Shown here one piece after another: positions 45,491 to 58,852 of a stretch of 64,000 bases of DNA. Location of the stretch: assembly GCA_947000775.1 (NCBI GenBank), contig CAMQGK010000415.1, forward strand, positions 62,001-126,000. The letters are read 5' to 3'. Origin of the DNA: Pterois miles (lineage: Eukaryota; Chordata; Actinopteri; Perciformes; Scorpaenidae). The notes beneath the pieces were generated by a model, which saw only the letters and a list, made by a program, of their open reading frames with translations, did no database searches and was not told the DNA's origin. Each line of letters opens with the position of its first letter. Positions within the stretch are counted from its first letter, which is position 1. The position numbers and the translations under genes were made by a program.

Positions 45491-48382
45491 GGGATCCTAA
45501 GGTTCCAGTGCTGTACCAGGTGGAGAGATGGTCGCAGTTTCACAGTACGCTCTGTGAAGGCCGTCCAGCATGGACAGCCTATACTTATCTGCCAAGCGTC
45601 TTTCCACATGCTGCAGCCGAGTCCCCTGCAGCACCAGTTCACTGTTGAAGAGCTTATTCAGCTTTATCTCAGGTAAAGCTGCTAAGATTAGTCACCTCAT
45701 TGATTAGCCAGTTGACAGAAAATGTAATAATTAAGCTATTTGATTAATCATTGTTGTCATTTTACAAGCAAAATTTCCAAATATTTTCTGGTTAAAGCTT
45801 CTAAAATGTAAATACAACAAACAATTTGAATTCATCATCTTTGCAAAATTACAGCGGGCACCATTTTGTATTTTCTGACATATAATATTTTCCCTCTTAC
45901 CTCTATGCCATACGATCAGATTTTTTTCTAGAGGTAAATGGAAAATCCCATTTTAGTGTCCGAGTTACTCCTGATAATCCACAGACTCCCATGAAGACCA
46001 TTAATCTTCTGTGTTCTGTGGTGCTATCTTGTAGCTTTGACTCAAGTACAGTTTGTAGCATTAACTTGCTTTCATTTTCCTTTAGAGGAGCATTGTTAGA
46101 TAGGGTGCTCATCACATATTTGTAGGCCAACCAAGACCTATTGAAAGAGACTGGGACAGGGTCTTGAGTTCTGGGGTATGATACATGTGCAGCGTAACTG
46201 GAGCTGCTGTTGTGCATTACGATTGGCTCAATTTCAGCAAGTGCTGACCAGATTTTATTGTGTATGTGTTGTACCCCAAGTAGAATGATGCGATGATGCA
46301 TGACATCTCCTCTTTTCCTCCTCAAGGCCAGCCAGGAAGTAAGCATTGCCCTGGTTCCCTTGACAAAAAGCCAATGGGATTTTTTATGGATTATTGTAGA
46401 AAATAAGATATTCTCCACAAATGAACACAACTTTTATGATTTTTGAAGTGAATACAATCGGCAGAAGTAAACACATTAGGCTGTAAACAAACTACACCTC
46501 CGTCACATGAGCAATGAGTATCCACAAGAAGGCTGTAAAGGAGGAAGAGTTAGCGTGATGATGTTTAGTCGTGTCATTTAGCTATATGTGAGCAACCGCC
46601 TTTTGTGGGGTATTTATTGATGAATTTTATATCGTAGAATAAAACGTTAAAACCTCTTTAGCTTGTGTTAACCACAGACCTTATATCGGGGATCTAAATA
46701 AAAATCCATTCAAAAAACCCATTGACTTCCAGAAGAGGAAACTAGGCGTGCTAAAGTGCTAACTCATTTCAGGGTTTTAGGATTCATTCCTGTTCCACTT
46801 TATGATGCTTCAGGTGTGGTCACCAGTTCACAGGTTCATTAGAATAAATGAATGATGTATCGGCTCCAGTTATAGAATAAAATATGTAACCTTATAGTTT
46901 GCAATCCTATTTGCCATGAATGACCATTAAGTACTTTGCAGATGGGGTCCTCAATCATTAATTTGTATTTCCTTCTATTATTTCACAGTAAACCAGACCT
47001 AGCGGAGAAATCAAAACAAGGCCTTAACAAACTGCTGGCTAATGAGGTCCCCATTGAGATAAAGCCAATCAACCCACCAGACTTTTACAGACTTGCTGCA
47101 AGTGAGCCGAAGAAGCTATTCTGGGTGCGAGCACGAGGACATATTGGTAAAATGGATTAAATGCACATTTATATGCATACATTATACATATTAAAAGTTA
47201 AAGGGTACTCTCAGAAATTAATAGCATGATTCCTAAACATTACACTGTGTTGTCCCATTTTTGAGTGTAAATGAAACAGTAGACTGAGAGTCTTTGGCAA
47301 TATGACTGCAGCAGCCATGATAGGACACAGCATATAACACAATGATATATACTCGAGATATAAACAAATATATACCATGTATACAACCCTTTCTCCTACA
47401 AAATTGTTGCCATACAACTAAAGTGCTTAACCAGAATACGATTTGAGGGAAATGTATTTTCTCCTGGATTACAGTCACAGTTTAAACGTAAACAAACAAA
47501 CAAACGAAAATACAGCAAAACTACTAAGTTATGTTTACGCAACAAATCTACTGGGTTAGGCTTAAAAACTAAATCATGGTTTGGCTTTAAATGACTTGAA
47601 AACAGAAATGTGAGAAATGATGATTCACACAGGACACAAGCATCAGTCTCCTTGGTCAAAGTCTGGTGTTTGTTGGACCCATCTACTTGACCACCAGTAG
47701 TGGACTTGGGTTTTTTGTACACTTTATTATTCAATAATGTCTTTATTCAGCATATTTTCTTCACAGTTACTCAATATACTATGTCACCCGCTCTGAGCGT
47801 CACTCGTTCTACGTCACTCGCTGCAGCCGTCAGCAGATTTCAACAAAGGTGTTTGTGATATGTAAAAGACCTTCCAAACATAACTGAGGATGGAGTTTAA
47901 TTGTATTGAAACTTTTAGGAGACAGGGATGCATGTATAGTGCCTTATAAGCAGGATTTGTTTTTGCTTTTTTTGTGTATTTATGTAGGTGAAGGCAACAT
48001 GAAGCTGCATTGCTGCGTTGCTGCGTATGTATCAGACTTTGCATTCCTGGGCACAGCGCTGCTGCCTTATCCCAACTACAGGGCCCAGTTCTCGGCCTCC
48101 CTGGACCACGCCATGTGGTTCCACAGCACTTTCCGCAGTGATGAGTGGATGTTGTATGAGTGTGAGAGCCCATGGGCAGGTCAGTATGTTCAGTTTCTTT
48201 CTGCTGTACCTCGCTTGTTCAGTCTTCTGTCTTAATTCATGTGGTTTGTGTTATGTCCTACAGGGGGCAGCAGGGGACTGGTTCAAGGCCGACTGTGGAG
48301 AAGAGACGGGGTGCTAGCTGCCTCGTGTTCCCAAGAGGGAGTCCTGAGAGTGAAACCAGTCTTAGAGCCCAGTAAACTATAA
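45491..48382 (+). pseudogene. acot8: ACOT8 copy 3, exons 3-6, frameshifted
   Basis: Exons are at 45491-45672, 46989-47146, 47988-48179 and 48264-48382. Exon 3 is 182 nt instead of 226. An 8-bp deletion after ctgtaccagg shifts the frame, and a 36-bp in-frame deletion removes the residues between HQFT and VEELIQ, with a shared cac at both edges. Exons 4-6 are the normal length and still end in SKL. Exons 1-2 are absent, and the anomalous insertion sits on the exon 3 acceptor. Most likely a dead copy, though the deletions touch low-quality sequence and need checking. Exon 4 shares Val to Ile (PINPPD) with copy 4. Confidence 0.85.
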
Positions 48383-49853
48383 GTGCATTCAATATTTCTT
48401 TTATTTTCATTTATTTATAATCATATTGATGTTATTGGATTTTAGACTAATGTTCAGAATGTTTAATATAATAATGAATGATTGTTTTATTGAGAGCATT
48501 CTAAATTAAATTTTATTTTCAGTAAACAAAGAATGAAAAGGTTATAATGGATCAATGCTTGTCATTTGTTAGAAGCTTACACATTTCTGACAGCCAAAAG
48601 TTACATAAAATCGATTCCACTGCTTTGCATGTTCCTTCATGCTCGTTTGTGAAAGTAAACAGAGTCAAAACCAAATTTTACTGCAAGGTATTGGCTGTAG
48701 TATTTTGAAGTGTCACTGTTCTGACAGCTGGGTCCAACTATTTTTAAATGTTATAAAGTTCCATAAAGTAGAAACTTGGCATAACATCTGTATGAGTCTT
48801 GCACATGCAACTACCAGCAGATGTCCCTTGGGTTTTCTTGATGGCATGTAAAGATCTCCCTGAATGTAGAACAGGACAGCGAGGGAAAGGAACAGCCTGA
48901 TCCACCAGTGGAGAGCGAAAAAAGTTGAATTTTTGTTGAGTAGGACAGTCAAGGAAATGCACAGCCTGATCTACCAATGGGAAATGGAATAAGTGCAATC
49001 ATCATCATCACCTCCGACTATGGGAAACTACACCTCTGTGGGTCGTGACTTTAAATACACAGGTCAACATCCTCTAGTATCATACGTTACTCAGGTTACG
49101 TAACTAGTAAATTCAGATAGCCTGTTGCTAACTTGACCTATGCATTTAAAATCATGAGCTTTAGTGTCCTCCAGTGGTCAAGCTCATAGACAATCATTGT
49201 CGTGACCATACACTGCCCTACCGCAGGGATCACGAGCAACTCTGTTTGTTTAATGTTGAAATGACATACCGGAAGTGAGAGTAAGCAAAACTTTTGAACT
49301 GGCAAGCAAAGAGGACTGAAGAAAAGAAAATAGAAAAATAGATTTTTAAATATATTATTACTTCTGTCAATTTCATTATTCATGGTTGATTTGGAAATAT
49401 GTCAGAAATGGAAAAGTATGTTGTTACAGTGGATATTTTTGAATGACTCACTTGGCCAGCCATATTCCCCTCATTGTTCTCATGCAAAGCAAACACTAAC
49501 CCACGAAGTGAGAGAGGATCCATTGTGTTGTGTGTATGTACACAAGATAGATATCTATGTATATATCTATATAAGATAAGGTAAGATGAACCTTTATTAA
49601 TCCCCAGAGGGAAATTCGGGTGTCATAGCAGCATCAACAACAGTACAGATGAATACAGTATAGTAAAAAGTTAAAGATAAGGTGAAATAAAGGAAAGAAG
49701 GTGCAATGAAGTAAATTGACAATAAAATAAATAAGTAAAACAGTAATAAGTACAGTGCAGCAGGTGGTGGGTATTGTATATGCATAGCATATATATATGG
49801 TAATTATATAATTATATGTAATTGCATACATTTGGTCCAGGATATATAGGATA

Positions 49854-49854
<1 letters not shown>

Positions 49855-49915
<61 letters not shown>

Positions 49916-49976
49916 TATACATATATATGTGTGTGTTATATACACACACACACATATATATATACACATATATATA

Positions 49977-50026
<50 letters not shown>

Positions 50027-50046
50027 TAGACAGATAGATAGATAGA
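49855..50046 (+). repeat. AT/GT and GATA microsatellite upstream of IFT52 copy 3
   Basis: Resembles the copy-2 version but has fewer gata units and a different AT run length. Confidence 0.9.
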
Positions 50047-50059
50047 TGAACGTCATCAG

Positions 50060-50196
50060 TGACGTCACTCGCCCTAAACGACGTCAGCTTTTTCGTTACG
50101 CTACATGGCTAACGTAAATTGAAACTAGCTAGCTGTGTTATCTATGTTTGCTAACAGTATGCTAGCATGCTACAGTACTTGACGTTGCCTAGTTAC
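50060..50196 (+). promoter_or_regulatory. CRE and X-box-like sites upstream of IFT52 copy 3
   Basis: TGACGTCA at 50060-50067 and GTTGCCTAGTTAC at 50184-50196 are unchanged from copies 1 and 2. Confidence 0.5.
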
Positions 50197-50364
50197 AGTT
50201 AGAATTCTCAGAACTCTTCTTTGCTGTCACCGTTCGATAAAGCGCGACTGAATTCAGATTGGCAGGTCTCGCGAACAGAGTAAGACAGCAGCCAAACACG
50301 GAGCCAGACAGTGCAGAAGACGGAGCTAAACTTTGTAAAAGACTGTACAGTTAGAGGTGTTAAA

Positions 50365-53300
50365 ATGAGGAAGAAACAGCACAACACTGTCGTCTTCAAT
50401 GCCTCTAAAAGAGAGCTGTTTTCCGCCAATAATGGGTACAAATCCATGCAGAAGAGACTAAGAGCTCAATGGAAAATCCGAAGGTAAGGTGCTTGTAGTG
50501 TAACACGAACCGTCTCTGCTGCGTGGGGTTACTTCATTTAAACTACAAAATGATCCATAGTATTGCAGTAATGTTGTCAGTAATCAAAATAAATGCTGTC
50601 TCCCCTAGCTTGAAGGAAGACTTGTCTTTGGACAAGCTGAAGGGCGTCAAGCTGTGGATAACTGCAGGACCACGAGAGAAGTTCACAGCCTCAGAGGTGA
50701 TGATTCAAAAGAGGAAAGAAAGCTAGCATTTTACAAGTGAAAAATGGCATGTTTTGTTGATGTCCATACATCAGCTCCCGGCATGTGACATGCCATAAAT
50801 GGGAAGCTTACCAGCCACATCAAGATGAACTTTAATCGTGCTACTTTTTTGTTTTTTAAACAGCATTTTTATTATGCTTTTAAAGAAAACACAGACAAAA
50901 CCAACAATATACCAACACACAGTGACCACAAGAACCGAACGTCAGACTTAGATCCCTGACACATGGTAGCATAGCACGTAATATAATTAGAGATGATTGT
51001 ACACAAAAACATGTCATAGCATCTACTGTACGTATGTATGTGTATAAGGACAAGGAGGTGCTGAGTACATTACAGCATGCTTTCTCTAACTTCTTTGGGC
51101 CAGGGACCTCTTAAAGGTGGGAAAAGAGGACCGCCCTCCTTAATCCTAACACAGACTAAGGATAATGCCTACTACCATTTGTACTCTTAGATCCCAGTGG
51201 ACCTATTTGTATTGTGAAACCTTTCAACGTCAATACTTCAAAGATATTTCATAGTGATAGACAGAAACACATTTCAGCTTGAATCATGTTAAGATAAGAT
51301 GAGAGGATCCATTATTAGTCCCACAGCCAAGAAATTAGCAATGTTATTGAATGTTAATACCACTTATTTATCTTTAAACAGAAGGTGATTTTATTCAGAT
51401 TACATTGGGATTCAACTTGACAGCATATATAGCCTACATTTCAAGTAATTGATCTTAAAACTTTCAGAAAATGAACAGTAGCAAGACTGGCATAGTCCTA
51501 ATAAATTCAGGCATTTATAATTAGCAGTCTAAAGCTGACTTCCAGTAAGTGCTTCAGCTTAAAAATAATGAATTGCTCTGCATCCCAGTCATATCAGAGT
51601 TTCTAATGGCCCTAAGTTAACATGGGTGGGAGTAATGGACACAATATGCTTGTGTTATTGGTGCAAGTGGTCCCCATCTGTAGATTTGCACTTTTTAATG
51701 ATACAGTACAATTTTATAATTTAAAAAAACTTGGATTCATCTTGTGTTATTTTTAAATGCTGCACACACGAGCATGTTTTCACAGTGTTGTCCTTTACAT
51801 TTCAGCTGGAGGTGCTGAAGCACTACCTGGACGGAGGAGGAAATGTCCTGGTCATGCTTGGTGAAGGGGGAGAAATGAAATATGACACCAATATCAACTT
51901 TCTCCTGGAGGAGTTTGGAATAATGGTCAACAATGGTGCATATTTATATTTGTTGAAGTGACAGTTGACATCATCCATGTACGTATAGGATTATTTGTGA
52001 CAGTGGTATTGACTTGTGTGTTTTCTTGTTTTCTTTCTCTGCATCACTGCTACAGATGCTGTTGTGAGGAGCGTGTATTACAAATACTTCCATCCTAAGG
52101 AGGCACTTGTGTCCGATGGTGTATTGAACAGGTTTGTAATTGGAGCATATATTTTATACTGTATATTCCAATAGAGTGCTCCAGGGATGATATGTTTTTG
52201 TAGGCCAACCTGGAAGTTAAAATTGCCCCGGTTTCCTGGACAAAAAGCCGATGGGATTTTTCCATTGGAGTTTGGATTATTGCAGAAGAGAAACTCTGTG
52301 ACAAACAAAGGTTTATGATACTTACACGTTTTGTTCAGCAAGATAATCGTCACAATTGAACACCTCTTTTATGATTTAAGTATAAATGCAGTCACCAGAA
52401 GTAAAAAACTACATTAAGTTATAGAAGAACTACACCACGTCGCATGACTTCATGTCACCACACTTGTTCGCGTTTTTAAGACGTATATAGGCTTAAAAAT
52501 TCACTAGTGGGATATCTGTTGATGTATTTTATGTCGTAGAACAGAACTTTAAAACCTCTTAAGCTTGTGTTAACCACATCTTACTTCAGGCATTTAAACA
52601 GAAACTCACTGACTTCCAGAAAATGCAACCGGAAGTGCTGAAATGCAAACTTACATCCAGGTTTTAGGACTCATTCCTGTAGCACTCATTAACTCCCAGA
52701 CTGTCAATAACCTGTACATACGCGAAAGTAAATAACATTGATTATCTCATTACAATGGCACCTGCAGTGGGTGGGATGGATTCGGCAACAAGTGAACATT
52801 TTGTCCTTGAAGTTGATGTTGGAAACAGAAAAAATGGGCAAGCATAAGGATGTGAGCGACTTTGATAAGGTCCAAATTGAGATGGCTAGACGACTGGGTC
52901 AGAGCATCTCCAAAATTGCAGCTCTTCTGTGATGTTCCCGGTCTGTAGTGGTCAGGACCTACCAAAAGTGGTCCAAGGAAGGAAAAACGGTGAACCGGTA
53001 GCAGGGTCACGGACGGCCAAGGCTCACTGATGCACATGGGCAGCGAAGGCTGGCCCTTGTTGTCCAGTCCAATGGAAGAGCTACTGTAGCTGAAACTGCT
53101 GAAAAGTGGTTCTGATAGAAAGATGTCAGAACACACAGTGTATCAGAGGTTGTTGTGTATGGGGCTGCGTAGCCGCAGACTGATCAGGGTGCCCATGCTG
53201 TCCTAATGTTAGGGTCGATAGGTGTATGTATCCACGTTTAGTTGTAATACATGTACAACATATCAGTTTGTTCACTAATTCAAAAATGTTTTTCTTGTTT

Positions 53301-55796
53301 AGAGAGTTTAGTCGGGCTGCTGGCAAAGTGGTCACAGGCGTCATCGAAGATGAAAATGTTGGAAACAACGAACAGTAAGTTAATTACTCTTATACTCCTA
53401 TCTTCATGAAGTACTACATTTAGTGTTTTGGAAGGTTATTTAACACAAAGGTCTTCTGTCTTTATTTGTGTAGGGATCTGACATTTGTGTACCCATTTGG
53501 TGCCACACTGAGTGTGACGAAGCCTGCTGTGGCTGTTCTTTCTACTGGCTCCGTCTGCTTCCCCCTCAACAGGCCTGTCCTGGCCCTCCATCAAGGAAAG
53601 GTCAGAAGCAAGATCTAGTTTTCACACTCATTTCCAGACCATATAACACTTGTGTATACTTGAGATGATGTTGAAAGATGTCTTATGTCTCATGAAGGGA
53701 GCGGGCAAACTGGCAGTGTTTGGTTCCTGCCACATGTTCAGTGACCAGTACATAGACAAAGAGGAGAACAGTAAAATCTTGGTGAGTCCAGTTGACATTT
53801 AAAGATGTTTTTTTTCAACAACTACCACATCAGAAGTATAGAAGAGTCTTCTGCTCTCTTGTGGGATTTGTTACACAGCACAACAGCCTGTCATGCTTTT
53901 TTATTCCAGGATGTTGTACTCCAGTGGTTCATGACCGATAACATTCAGCTGAATCAGATTGATGCGGAAAACCCACAGGTGAGGAGGTATACTTGACAGG
54001 AGAATGGCGTCACTCATATTGTCTTGTAAGTTAGCTAAAGATCCCATCTTGTCCATTTGTCCCCTAGATCACAGATTACACCATGTTGCCAGACACAGGG
54101 TGCCTGTCTGAACAGCTCAGAGTGTGCTTACAAGAGGATGATGAAAACCCCAGGGACTTCACCTCGCTCTTTGATATGTCTTTGTTCAATTTGTCAATGG
54201 ACACTTTACCCCAAGTCATCAGGTGAGAATTCAGATACACGTTGCATCACCGCCATTTTCAGCCCACTGCATTGGTGGATGTGAGCTTCCCTCCATCCAG
54301 TACATTTACAAAGGTCGGTGTTTGTTTTACTGTATTTGTTACCTTTCCGTGTCGTATGGTTAGTTGTTATGCTGCTAGGTCAAAACAGAGCCAAAACAAA
54401 AGAATGTTAATCTCCTATACCTGTATATTGAGATATAACAATTAATGAATCTTGAATCTTCTGTATAGCTAAAAAATGTTAAATGATTTCTGCAGAGCTT
54501 ACAAGGAGCTTAATGTCAAACACGAGCCACTTGAGCTGATCACACCACAGTTTGAGACGCCTCTTCCTCAGCTCCAACCCGCTGTAAGTTTCAGTCTTGC
54601 TTTCCTGTCGCAGATTATATTTTTAAATACATACAATTAATTTACAGTAATTTATAGGCTAGAGTCATCTGCAACTGAAATGTTACGAGAACAGTGATTT
54701 TGTTTTAAGCCCCACAAGTTTAAACCCAAGAGTGGGTTTTGTCTTGTGTTTTAGGTTTTCCCAACTGCCTTTAGCGATCTGCCTCCTCCCATGCTGGACC
54801 TGTTCGATCTAGATGAAGCATTCTCTTCAGAGAAAGTACGCCTAGCACAGGTCACCAACAAATGTAAGTTCACTACTTTTCTAAACCAAAATGATTAACT
54901 GGTAAGGTTTAGATCAGCACGCCCCCAGTTTGGAAAAGCAGTTAGGAGTACCAGCACCGAAGCAAAGCAATGTGTACTGCTGTGGACCGGGACAGCAGCA
55001 AAATATATTTTAGACACCTAACAGGAACAATTATAGTTATATTTAGAATATTTTCACCACTTTAAATTGCCAGACAGGCAATTGAAACTGTTATCTGTGT
55101 GCTCTTCAAAGACACCAGACTCCTTTGACAAAACATAATATTTGATGGCAAGGTGAGGCAGTGAAAACAGTCTGTGCGTATCTATGTTTTGCTGCTGTCC
55201 CTGTCAACAGCAGCACATTGTTTTGCTCCTGTGCTGGTACCCCTTTTTCTCCAAACTGGGGCCATGCCAACTGCCATCTGCTATAGGTAATACACCGACT
55301 ATGGACAAGTACCTCATTCAACCCCACTTGAAAAAAAAAATCTTAAAATGTTAACTATCTGTTTAGCTACTACTGTGTCATTATTGTTTGATTTTAATCG
55401 GTTCTCTTTTTCTTAAAATGAAAAGGTACGGACGATGATCTTGAATTCTACGTGCGGAAATGTGGTGAAATCCTGGGGGTGACTCCAAAGTTGGATAAAG
55501 ATCAGAGGGACGCCAAGCACATCTTGGAACACATTTTCCTCCATGTTGTAAAGTTCAAGAAGGTCAATCAGGTGAGAGTCTTAAAAACTCCTTAAAGAGT
55601 ATGCATTGATGGCCTGGTCTAAAAAATAATTTCCTCTTCTTTACAGGAGCTTGAGACCGACACAAAGGCACCATTTCCGCTGCTGCATGGAGATACATTT
55701 GGCTCTTTATTATTCAATCAAATAGATTTGCAACCAAAACAGAGACTTGAGACAGCAAAAGAGAATAGGTTGAAATTGAAAAAAAAAATGTTTTGA
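50365..55796 (+). CDS. ift52: Intraflagellar transport protein 52, copy 3 (shorter C-terminus)
   Basis: Exons are at 50365-50483, 50609-50696, 51806-51935, 52056-52131, 53303-53374, 53474-53600, 53698-53781, 53910-53978, 54068-54222, 54496-54583, 54755-54863, 55426-55571 and 55647-55796. Exons 1-12 keep the 421-codon frame. Exon 5 has Ala to Glu (NNEQ for NNAQ). In exon 13 the A-run has ten A instead of nine, so the frame ends at TGA 55794-55796 after 49 codons, before the SINE-like part. Total length is 470 residues against 533. The single-base change is in a homopolymer and could be a sequencing error. Intron variants alternate between copy-1 and copy-2 types. Promoter sites are kept. Confidence 0.88.
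52755..53203 (+). mobile_element. Tc1/mariner fragment in IFT52 intron 4, copy 3
   Basis: Same insertion as in copies 1 and 2. Its sequence matches copy 1 (SDFDK) more closely than copy 2. Confidence 0.85.
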
Positions 55797-55815
55797 GAGC
55801 ACATTTCCTCAACTT

Positions 55816-55941
55816 CATCCATCCATTCATCGTCAACCGCTTATCCCGTTAGGAGTCACGGGGGGGCTGGAGCCGATCCCAGCTGACATAGGGCGGAAGG
55901 CGGGGTTCACCCTGGACAGGTCGCCAGTCAATCGCAGGGCT
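55816..55941 (-). mobile_element. SINE-like tail downstream of the copy-3 IFT52 stop
   Basis: Same repeat as in copies 1 and 2, but here it is 3' untranslated because of the frameshift just before it. Confidence 0.8.
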
Positions 55942-56399
55942 CCTCAACGTCAATCAAAACTAAGTAAAAACGTACAATCATTTTGATACTAAATCAGTCC
56001 TCTTTGCTTGTGAGTTGTGATCAAAAAGCAAATCTTTTTTGGTTGCAAATCTATTCTATGTGATTGAATAAAGAGACAATTGTATCTCCATAATTGGATT
56101 CAAGAAACATGTTTTAGAAACTGTATATAAAAGATATTTATCTTTATAGTTTTCTGTTGTATTGTGTTTCATTTTGGAAGAAAAATGTACTGTGCAGTTG
56201 AGTAAATAAAATCATTGAAACTTTTATTTAAATCTTTCAAATCTTCTTAAACGGAGCAAGTTATGGAGTAAGACACTTCTTTCAGAGCTCCCGCAGACTC
56301 AACAATATTTTCTCACTAAAACAGCTATTTTTATCTGCAAACCAGCTGAAAGAGTCCACAATAAAGATAAGACAAGTCGAATAATGCGAGTAGTGGCGA

Positions 56400-57027
56400 T
56401 CTGAATGGCGGAAAAGCTCCAAAAAATAAAATGCTGTGTAAGCGACCCGCGGCCTACAAGAACCAAGAGACATCGTATACCTGTTGACCCAGACCAACCC
56501 TGCCCCACCCGGACTGAGAGATCGAGTATGACGGCTGAAGAAATCAAAGCAGACATTTTATCATCCATGAGTGGAGAGAGTTTTAAAATTATAAGAGAGG
56601 AACTTAAAGCGCACTGGCAGAGGATTTCAGTGCCATAAAAGTGGAATTATAAGCAGTGCGGTCTGAAATAGTAAATAATGCGACCGCGATCAGAACAGAA
56701 GTTGACCACATAATGGTGGACATCCAGGACATGAAGGGTGGCTTATCAACATGGTTTGATGAAGTGGTTTGATTACAAGCCGTGGTAACTAGCCTCCAAA
56801 CCCAGGTGGGACCACTGAAAGAATGTTGTGAGGATATTGTTAGAATTGGTTCTTTGATTGGAAGCCCCAAGAACGAGCAGAGAGGTTTTCAGGTTAAAGA
56901 TAGTAAGCTATAACGTTAAAGGTCTTCACGATCCAGATAAGAGAAAGAAACCAATTGTCAGATAGCACTTCTTCAGGAAACTCATTTATGTACACAGACA
57001 AATCAATTCTACACATACATAAAGCAA
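56400..57027 (+). mobile_element. L1/Tx1 LINE remnant downstream of IFT52 copy 3
   Basis: Nearly identical to 40140-40767, including the missing ORF2 part, which groups units 2 and 3 against unit 1. Confidence 0.7.
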
Positions 57028-57033
57028 TGGAGA

Positions 57034-57304
57034 TTGTTCCCGGTCTGCAGTGGTCAGGACCTACCAAAAGTGGTCCAAGGAAGGAAAAATGGTGAACCGG
57101 TAGCAGGGTCACGGACGGCCAAGGCTCACAGATGCACATGGGAAGCGAAGGCTGGCCCTTGTTGTCCAGTCCAATAGAAGAGCTACTGAAGCTCAAACTG
57201 CTGAAAAGTGGTTCTGATAGAAAGGTGTCAGAACAGACAGTGAATCAAAGTTTGTTGCGTATGGGCCTGCTTAGCCTCAGACCGGTCAGGGTGCCCATGC
57301 TGTC
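57034..57304 (+). mobile_element. Tc1/mariner fragment downstream of IFT52 copy 3
   Basis: Equivalent to 40774-41044; inert. Confidence 0.8.
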
Positions 57305-58539
57305 CTAATGTTAGGGTCGATAGGTGTATGTATCCATATTTAGTTGTAATACATGTACAACTCTTCGACATATCATGTTGTACTCCAGTGATTTGTAACC
57401 CACATTAAAATAAGACCTAATTAGATGCATTTTACATAAAATAAGATTTACTAAACTCTAAATTGGTTAATTCATTACATAATAGTTATTTGGTTAAAAT
57501 CTGTGCATTCAGTTCATTAAAACTGTGGTAAAATCATTTGGCTGTAATTTAATAGGAACAGTGATAAATATGCAGTCAATAAAGTGCATTGACACCTCGC
57601 CCTTACATGGCTCCTCCACTTTAAGCTTCTCTGAGGTGGTGCAAACACAGCACACAGAGCGGAGATGGAGGAAAAGTCTGAGCCACTTACTTAAATAAAT
57701 ACTTTATTTGGACAACTGCTAAATCCTGGCGGCTTAATGACGTGATTGTGAGGAGAAAACCATAAACACAGACTGTGTTATAGATAATAATGTTCGGGTT
57801 ATCAAGGGACTCAAACGTGAATGCGCACTATGTCAGTGGTGAAAGCTGAGCTTTGTTTTATTTCATGTAAAACACAGAGATTGTAAAGATCAGAGACACC
57901 GTCGCTCCGCCATTTTGCCTCTAGTTGAACAACGTAGTTGTAACGTTTTGAGTCCCAGTAGCAGTAAAAAGTTGTTGACTTGATTTATATCGACTGAATA
58001 ATTTATTTTCTTCATGACCTGTTGTACAGATCAGGTTTTTTGTTCCTGTTTGAAGTTTTGGGCGTAAAGAGGAGATTCTTCTGCGATGTGAGTGAGACGA
58101 CACGCGGGATCGAAGATGGCGAGCCACACCCACGAACCACATTTGTAGCTTCATCATGGCGGTGAGAGGATCTGCTGCGTATGGTCGGTCTGTTGATAAC
58201 TCACCGCCGGAGCGGTAGGGGTGTTGGATTATAACTTTTGAACTGAACTGATCTGGAAACATGTCTGGGGCAAACTTAAAGGGAATATATTTTCTGAACT
58301 GAACTTAACTGAAAACACAGGGGACATATTTTGAGTTGAACTGAATTTGAATTTAAGTGATATGTTTATGTTATTGAGATGTTAACGTTTTGTTTTTCAT
58401 ATTTTGTTAAATATCACAGCATTTAAATTTGCAGTGGTCTGGTCTTTGGCCTTCTTTTACATTTGTTCCCCTCTCCAGTAGAACCTAGAACTGGTCCAGT
58501 CGTTTTTATAGGGTAGTATCAGTAAGAGGCTCGTTACAG
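57305..58539 (+). repeat. Duplicated-unit tail plus unassigned segment (third)
   Basis: Repeats 41045-42280 with few differences. No gene seen. Confidence 0.65.
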
Positions 58540-58614
58540 TTCCATGACTGATAATATTCAGCTGAATCAGACTGATGTGGAAAACCCAGAGGTGAGGAGG
58601 TATACTTGACAGGA
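58540..58614 (+). pseudogene. ift52: Diverged relic of IFT52 exon 8 (second)
   Basis: Carries the same substitutions as the relic at 42281-42354, so both descend from one older fragment. It joins a Tc1 piece at 58615-58743 that has a local deletion (gcatcagagttagaccggtc). Confidence 0.75.
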
Positions 58615-58852
58615 AGGCTGGCCCTTGTTGTCCAGTCCAATAGAAGAGCTACTGCAGCTGAAACTGCTGAAAAGTGGTTCTGATAGAAAGATGTCAGAAC
58701 ACACAGTGCATCAGAGTTAGACCGGTCACGGTGCCCATGCTGTCCTAATGTTAGGGTCGATAGGTGTATGTATCCACGTTTAGTTGTAATACATGTACAA
58801 CTGTTAAACATATGAGTTTGTTTACTAATTCAAAAGTGTTTTTCTTGTTTAG

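Noticed and set aside
19985..50046. CRISPR-like array or regularly spaced repeats
   Set aside because: The repeats are kilobase segmental duplications and microsatellites in a eukaryotic intron-bearing locus; there are no short direct repeats with unique spacers.
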